Source of the DNA: Clostridia bacterium
Lineage (GTDB): Bacteria > Bacillota > Clostridia > TANB77 > CAG-508
Direction: 5' to 3'
Length of the DNA: 58,259 bases
Assembly (NCBI GenBank): GCA_022790575.1
Contig: JAAVXM010000033.1
Coordinates: 1 to 58,259, forward strand
Shown here piece after piece: positions 53,942 through 58,259 of the stretch (the first letter of the stretch is position 1; the number at the start of each line of letters is the position of its first letter). The notes beneath the pieces were generated by a model that saw nothing but the letters and a program-made list of their open reading frames with translations, had not been told where the DNA came from and searched no databases. The position numbers were made by a program, and so were the translations under genes.

Positions 53942-54697
53942 TTATTTCATCTGTTCATACACATCATCCAAAATTGCAACTATTGTATCAATATCATTTT
54001 CATTATCAAAATACACTCTATAATTTAATGTCCATAGATATGTATCTGGGACTTTCTCTCCAATTAGCAATGTTTTATCATTTGGAACTCTAGTATTAAT
54101 TCCAATTTTATGCTTTAATATATGAACTTCACATATATTTTTACCTTTTTCATTTCTTATAGCTATATAATTTGGAGTTGCTTCTTCATAAACATCATAA
54201 TGCTTTTTGTAAAATCTGTTGAATAATTCTTCATGAAGTTTTATCATTTTTTCATTCTTATTAATATAGAAACGTTCTAAGTTCAAAGGTGTACTCTCTA
54301 TATCTGATGCCTTTTCTTCATCCTCTATTTCTTCCTTTGTTGGTTCAACTAATACTAGATTTTCTTCTAAATTATTTATGGCTGCAATTGAACTTAATAT
54401 GCTATATGCTTGTTCTTTTGGCATAGCATAAAATTCTCTTTTTCTTTCTTTTCCATCTACATTTTCTACACTTCTTAATTCTGGATTTAACTTATCTATT
54501 ATTTCATGGACTTTTTTATCAGAAAGCCTATTTTCTACTTTATAATATGCATATAATCTGAATGCAAAAGGTATACATTCACTCCTATTTAATTCTGCTA
54601 ATCTTTTATTAACATTGTCTGAATATCCTATTTTAACATATTTAGGGAAGGATGGATTAGTTAAAATATAAATTACACCACTTTTATTTTCTTCCAT
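53942..54697 (-). CDS. GIY-YIG (T5orf172-like) nuclease
   Basis: A 251-residue protein. The first 95 residues are a GIY-YIG nuclease of the T5orf172 group: GVIYILTNPSFPKYVKIGYSDNVNKRLAELN, with later VHEIIDKL...REFYAMPKEQAY. A linker rich in glutamate follows, then a second domain (residues about 150-250) with YEEATPNYIAIRNEKGKNICEVHILKHKIGINTRV, like the DUF5655 tail of unknown function. GAGGTAATC is the ribosome site. Such proteins occur in restriction and phage loci; the role is unknown. Confidence 0.87.
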   Translation of the reverse strand: MEENKSGVIYILTNPSFPKYVKIGYSDNVNKRLAELNRSECIPFAFRLYAYYKVENRLSDKKVHEIIDKLNPELRSVENVDGKERKREFYAMPKEQAYSILSSIAAINNLEENLVLVEPTKEEIEDEEKASDIESTPLNLERFYINKNEKMIKLHEELFNRFYKKHYDVYEEATPNYIAIRNEKGKNICEVHILKHKIGINTRVPNDKTLLIGEKVPDTYLWTLNYRVYFDNENDIDTIVAILDDVYEQMK

Positions 54698-55113
54698 ATG
54701 ATTACCTCTCTTCTTTCTATTTTAAAATTTACTTTTATCTATTTTATTCTTTTGTTACTAATAATCTATCCTTTAACTAATAAAAAAGTATTTATCAAAC
54801 TACTGACAAATGCTTGAATTGGTTGTGGGGGTCAATCTTACATATTTTGAGTGAATTTGTGTGATTTTCTTCGTACCTCTTTTTATTATATTTTCTATGC
54901 TTTTCATCATATTTCAAATTTAAAATTTATTCAAACTATTTTCAAAAATATTCATATTGCATTATTTATTGCATTAAATTTTTATAAAAGGGATATACCA
55001 TATATAAAAATTTATTATTGCTTCGCAGTTAGTCAAAGTAGCCATAATACCAGTAAAAACACTACCCTTTTAATTTCCTACGTTTTTTACTTAATTTTTA
55101 TATATGGTTTGAT
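54698..55113. other. gene-free stretch
   Basis: No supported gene. A minus-strand terminator-like hairpin AAGTATTTATCA / TGACAAATGCTT (54786-54815, G-U pairs) is followed by T residues on the minus strand. A 36-codon minus-strand frame beginning near 54895 (MMKSIENIIKRGTKKITQ...) ends inside it; no ribosome site is seen. A plus-strand ORF spanning 54851-55198 is hydrophobic only because it mirrors AT-rich sequence. Confidence 0.4.
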
Positions 55114-55311
55114 TTATTTCTCATCAATTTTAACATTCTTTATATCTTTTAAGTCCATATTACCTATTGCATATTTAATCATAGCATTAATAATATAGTT
55201 GTTTGATTTTTTACTCTTAACTGATAACTTCTCTATTACATTAAAATCATCTTCATCTATTCTTATTGAAAACTGAATTTTATCAGAGCCACTAGGTATT
55301 TTGAAACTCAT
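55114..55311 (-). CDS. ribbon-helix-helix (CopG/Arc-like) protein
   Basis: A 65-residue small protein: KIPSGSDKIQFSIRIDEDDFNVIEKLSVKSKKSNNYIINAMIKYAIGNM is the RHH pattern (a strand with alternating polar residues, then two helices with S-N-N-Y-I-I). Such proteins are DNA-binding repressors or antitoxins, but no toxin gene is adjacent. The start at 55311 has AAAGGTGG at the right distance; the frame opens at 55323. Confidence 0.75.
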   Translation of the reverse strand: MSFKIPSGSDKIQFSIRIDEDDFNVIEKLSVKSKKSNNYIINAMIKYAIGNMDLKDIKNVKIDEK

Positions 55312-55414
55312 ATTTTGCACCACCTTTGAACTATTTTTAGTTTATATTAGTATTCTACATTTTTAACTTGATTATGTATAGTTGAAAAGAGAATTACTTT
55401 TAGTGCAAAAATAG

Positions 55415-55443
55415 TTGAAAAATAATAATGAATAGTATATAAT
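55415..55443 (+). promoter_or_regulatory. sigma-A consensus promoter
   Basis: TTGAAA (55415-55420) and TATAAT (55438-55443) with a 17-base spacer. The start of the 36-residue membrane protein lies about 50 bases downstream. Confidence 0.75.
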
Positions 55444-55491
55444 ATATCCTAGATAAGTTTATTATATGGAAATGGTAAGACATGGACAGAA

Positions 55492-55602
55492 ATGACATCA
55501 GAAGAACAAAAAGTCTGCTTGATAATAGTAGGAATAATGGTTTTAGCATTAGTCATTTATGGAATATACTACTTTTTTAAAAATAGAAAAGAAAAAGACT
55601 GA
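55492..55602 (+). CDS. 36-residue single-pass membrane protein
   Basis: A short ORF reads MTSEEQKVCLIIVGIM, then a hydrophobic VLALVIYGIYYFF stretch and a basic tail KNRKEKD with TGA stop. One transmembrane helix with a basic C-terminus points to a small membrane protein with its tail in the cytoplasm. The ribosome site is weak (GGACAG), so the start is uncertain, but a consensus promoter lies upstream and the frame is closed on both sides. Confidence 0.5.
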   Translation: MTSEEQKVCLIIVGIMVLALVIYGIYYFFKNRKEKD

Positions 55603-55671
55603 ATTGTTTCTTTTTGTCGAATATTGTAATATACTTATGCTAGATATTAAATATAAAGGGGGGAAAATTAT

Positions 55672-55974
55672 ATGTATTGTAATAAATGTGGAAATGAATT
55701 AGATGACAAAAGCGAATTTTGTTCTAAATGTGGAACTAAAATAGGAAATGTAAATGAACAAAATGTTTCAAAAAATAAGAAACATTTTGTTATACCATTA
55801 TGCATTATTGTTGCTATTGTAATTGGTATATGTGTATTTATAAGTATTAGTTTTACTAATTATAAAAATGAAAAGCAAGAAGAAGCAAATAGAAAAACAA
55901 AAGAAGAAATACAAGGAATATATGATAGTACATTTAAAAACCCAAAGGGAAGTCTAGGAGAACAAGATTTTTAA
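55672..55974 (+). CDS. zinc-ribbon membrane protein, short
   Basis: A 100-residue protein with an N-terminal zinc ribbon, YCNKCGNELDDKSEFCSKCGTKIG (four cysteines in CxxC...CxxC), one transmembrane helix (FVIPLCIIVAIVIGICVFISISF) and a short charged outer part. It is the shortest of three similar adjacent genes and may be a truncated relative, as the others carry large outer domains. AAGGGGGG lies eight bases before the ATG. A site TTTGTCGAA and a possible promoter (TTGTCG-N16-TATGCT) lie at 55613-55641. Confidence 0.8.
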   Translation: MYCNKCGNELDDKSEFCSKCGTKIGNVNEQNVSKNKKHFVIPLCIIVAIVIGICVFISISFTNYKNEKQEEANRKTKEEIQGIYDSTFKNPKGSLGEQDF

Positions 55975-56053
55975 ATGTTGAGTGTTACTGAATTTACTTG
56001 ATTATTAAGATAAAATTACAATCTGATAACTAGAGATAGAAAGGATTGATTAT

Positions 56054-57676
56054 ATGTATTGTAAAAAGTGTGGTACAGAGATATTAAATGATAGTGTGTT
56101 TTGTAATAGATGTGGTAATAAAATAGAACAAACAAGTACTAAAACTTTAAATGAAAATAATGTAGAACAAGATGAAATATGTGCAAAAGAAAAAAAGCAA
56201 AAAAATAAAACAAAATCTTCTAATAAGAAAAAAACTATTATATGGATTATATGTTCAATATTACTTACAGGAATATTTTTATCAATATACATAATAAATG
56301 ATATTCATCAAACAGCTGAACAAGACCAAATGAATGAATTACGTTCAAATATTGTAAAACAATATAATACTTTAGGAATAAGCAAAACAGTACAAGATTA
56401 TATGAATATGTCAAAAGATGAATTACAAAAAGAACTTGATAGAGTAAGTAAACAAGTAGAAGAATTTATAGAATTGAATACAAAATATGAAAGTATTATT
56501 GCAAATGTAGACTATATAGATTATAAGTTTAAACTTGGAGATATGGGGTATCAAAAAATAAATAATAGCACAGGTAGTGCTGTTGTAGTAATACCAAAAA
56601 AAGTTGTAAAAACAGATAAAATTTTTCATATAAACACATTGACTGATAAAGTAGATACAATTTGGTGTATTGTAGAATTTTCTTATGACTATACAGATGG
56701 TATTAAATTAAGAGCAGGTACAAATACTTTGGTTGGAAATTTAAAAATAAATGTTGAAACTGAAAATGTAACTGTATATAGTCCACTAGATTTTGATAAT
56801 GGTGTTGTTACATATTCTGACTTGTATATGCCTGCTGAGAATCATATAATAGCTATGAAGAATACGGCTCATAATTATGTTATATATCCATATAAATTTT
56901 ACACTAGAGAAACTGTACAAATGTTATTTGGAAATCAATTACCCGAAAATAATCAAGCAAATAATAAAACTAATGAAGATAACAAAAATATTGATGAAAC
57001 AAATTTAGATAGTAATATTAATAATACAGCTTCCAACAGCAGTAATCCTATTAATGAAACTAGCAATTATAATACAGCATTATCTGAAATAAAAAAATGC
57101 TTAAAAGATGTAAATTGGTTAAAACAAAACATATACATAACAGAAGATGAAATGATAAGTAATAATACAGATATCTCTGACCAGCAAATAAATTTCATTG
57201 TATGTAAAAGCAATACAAAGCCGATTATTGTTGTGAAAACATCATCAGACAATAATTTATCTATTAAAATTGACCTTGTTACATATGAAAATAATAAAGT
57301 AAAAGTTGAAAGAATTGGTGAAGGACATAATTCTCATGTTGGATACTATATTGATGCAAATAAATGTGTAGTTCGTACTGAATATATGCATATGGGTACA
57401 TGTAAGACTTTATTACATAGTATTGTTGATGGGAAAATAAATTTATTAGGTTCATATGGTTACTATGAAGAAAATATAAGCAATACTGACGATAATGTAG
57501 AATCAAAGTATACATATTGCATTGGATTTGATACAAATTTTAATAATGATAAAGTGATTTCTGAAAATGAATATGAAATATATAAGAAAAACTTAAACGA
57601 AGAGCAATACAATTTTGTTGTAATTGCTACTGAATTAACAAGTGAAAATATTGATTTGTATATAAATGGTTATTAA
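56054..57676 (+). CDS. zinc-ribbon membrane protein with large outer domain
   Basis: A 540-residue protein: zinc ribbon (YCKKCGTEILNDSVFCNRCGNKIE), a lysine-rich linker, one transmembrane helix (IIWIICSILLTGIFLSIYII, residues about 58-77) and an outer part of about 460 residues with two strand-rich segments separated by an asparagine-rich linker (NNQANNKTNEDNKN...). The first outer segment includes a coiled region (MSKDELQKELDRVSKQVEEFIE). Zinc-ribbon membrane proteins of this kind are frequent in Clostridia and have no known function. AGAAAGGATTG precedes the ATG. Its ribbon and layout match the genes on both sides, so they arose by tandem duplication. Confidence 0.85.
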   Translation: MYCKKCGTEILNDSVFCNRCGNKIEQTSTKTLNENNVEQDEICAKEKKQKNKTKSSNKKKTIIWIICSILLTGIFLSIYIINDIHQTAEQDQMNELRSNIVKQYNTLGISKTVQDYMNMSKDELQKELDRVSKQVEEFIELNTKYESIIANVDYIDYKFKLGDMGYQKINNSTGSAVVVIPKKVVKTDKIFHINTLTDKVDTIWCIVEFSYDYTDGIKLRAGTNTLVGNLKINVETENVTVYSPLDFDNGVVTYSDLYMPAENHIIAMKNTAHNYVIYPYKFYTRETVQMLFGNQLPENNQANNKTNEDNKNIDETNLDSNINNTASNSSNPINETSNYNTALSEIKKCLKDVNWLKQNIYITEDEMISNNTDISDQQINFIVCKSNTKPIIVVKTSSDNNLSIKIDLVTYENNKVKVERIGEGHNSHVGYYIDANKCVVRTEYMHMGTCKTLLHSIVDGKINLLGSYGYYEENISNTDDNVESKYTYCIGFDTNFNNDKVISENEYEIYKKNLNEEQYNFVVIATELTSENIDLYINGY

Positions 57677-57782
57677 ATTAATGCTGGTTATACTTCTAGT
57701 TTAGCATATTTTCTATAATACAGGGAAAGTCTTAATCGGATTAAATATAAATAATAATAATAATTTGTAAGGAGAATTTTAT

Positions 57783-58259
57783 ATGTATTGTAATAAATGT
57801 GGAAATGAAATAAGTGAAGAAAGTGTATTTTGTTCTAAATGTGGAAATAAAATAGAACAAGTAAACACACAAGCTATGAATGAAACTGTACAATCACAAA
57901 ATGCTATAATTGATAACTCAATTAAATCAAATAATGAAAATATAAATGAAAAACCAAAAACAACAAAAAAGACTAATGTTATTATAATTATTGCTATTAT
58001 AATTATTGGACTAATACTTGGCGTTGGTTTCGCAATGTTTAATGATAATTCTAGTAATGATGTATCTGTTAAAATAAAGCAAAGTTATGTAACCAGTGAT
58101 AAAGAAATGAGAATATTGTTTTTTGATAATGGCTCTTGTATAATGTATGAGTCAGGTGCAACTCAAGATGAAACATTTCCTGCTCTTTATACAATAGATA
58201 AAGAAAATAAAGAAATAATATTAAAATTTGATAATGGCTCAATTTTTGGTTTTGAATAT
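57783..58259 (+). CDS. zinc-ribbon membrane protein, cut by window end
   Basis: The frame from 57783 is open to the end of the window (159 codons): zinc ribbon YCNKCGNEISEESVFCSKCGNKIE, a polar linker, a transmembrane helix (VIIIIAIIIIGLILGVGFAMF) and an outer segment DVSVKIKQSYVTSDKEMRILFFDNGSC. AAGGAG lies nine bases upstream of the ATG. It is the third tandem member; the rest lies beyond the window. Confidence 0.85.
   Translation, partial: MYCNKCGNEISEESVFCSKCGNKIEQVNTQAMNETVQSQNAIIDNSIKSNNENINEKPKTTKKTNVIIIIAIIIIGLILGVGFAMFNDNSSNDVSVKIKQSYVTSDKEMRILFFDNGSCIMYESGATQDETFPALYTIDKENKEIILKFDNGSIFGFEY

Noticed and set aside
54851-55198. 115-residue plus-strand membrane-like ORF
   Set aside because: No ribosome site, and its last part is antisense to a better supported ribbon-helix-helix gene.

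Overview
The window is AT-rich (roughly a quarter G+C), uses the standard genetic code with purine-rich AGGAGG-type ribosome sites, and carries spoIIE, a PdaB-like sporulation deacetylase and a response regulator with a Spo0A-type DNA-binding domain. This points to a low-GC, spore-forming member of the Clostridia. I cannot name the species from the sequence.

Layout. Positions 1-17 kb are mostly ordinary chromosome, almost all on the minus strand: an S1-domain protein, two rRNA/tRNA pseudouridine synthases (RluB and RluD types), a two-OB-fold SSB-like protein, a PdaB-like deacetylase, a GltD-like oxidoreductase, family 4 uracil-DNA glycosylase, TatD, AcpS, a WG-repeat membrane protein and SpoIIE. 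A plus-strand XRE regulator/HExxH protein pair (6.3-7.8 kb) and a compositionally foreign gene (16.9-17.4 kb) interrupt it. The left edge has a leader RNA that folds over a ribosome binding site.

Positions 17.5-22 kb hold a DUF1836 protein, a short-chain dehydrogenase, and a signalling locus: a GHKL histidine kinase, a receiver/Spo0A_C regulator and, between them, a 16-residue amphipathic peptide gene preceded by two tandem Spo0A-box-like sites. An ArsC/Spx-family reductase follows.

Positions 22-54 kb form a dense defence island. In order: a C-protein-controlled type II restriction system with two adenine methyltransferases; a cluster of decayed genes (relaxase-like tail, DUF3006, MBL-fold, Fic); an AlwI-family restriction system with a double-domain methyltransferase; a tRNA 3'-half remnant with TnpV and a DUF6809-like gene; an AbiE type IV toxin-antitoxin pair; a DUF4268 nuclease-like protein / STAND ATPase / metallophosphoesterase operon; an HsdS remnant; a cassette with two different reverse transcriptases and an unknown partner; a type III-like Res-Mod pair; and MazG-like, DUF3427/DUF3883, Nudix and GIY-YIG genes, several broken by stops or frameshifts. 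Repeats, relic coding fragments and the tRNA piece show repeated insertion and decay.

Positions 55-58 kb hold a ribbon-helix-helix protein, a 36-residue membrane protein with a consensus promoter, and three tandem zinc-ribbon membrane proteins, the last cut by the window end.

The most interesting parts are the peptide/kinase/Spo0A-like regulator locus (20.4-21.5 kb), the two-reverse-transcriptase cassette (42.8-46.5 kb), the STAND ATPase operon (36.6-42.2 kb) and the structured leader at the left edge.
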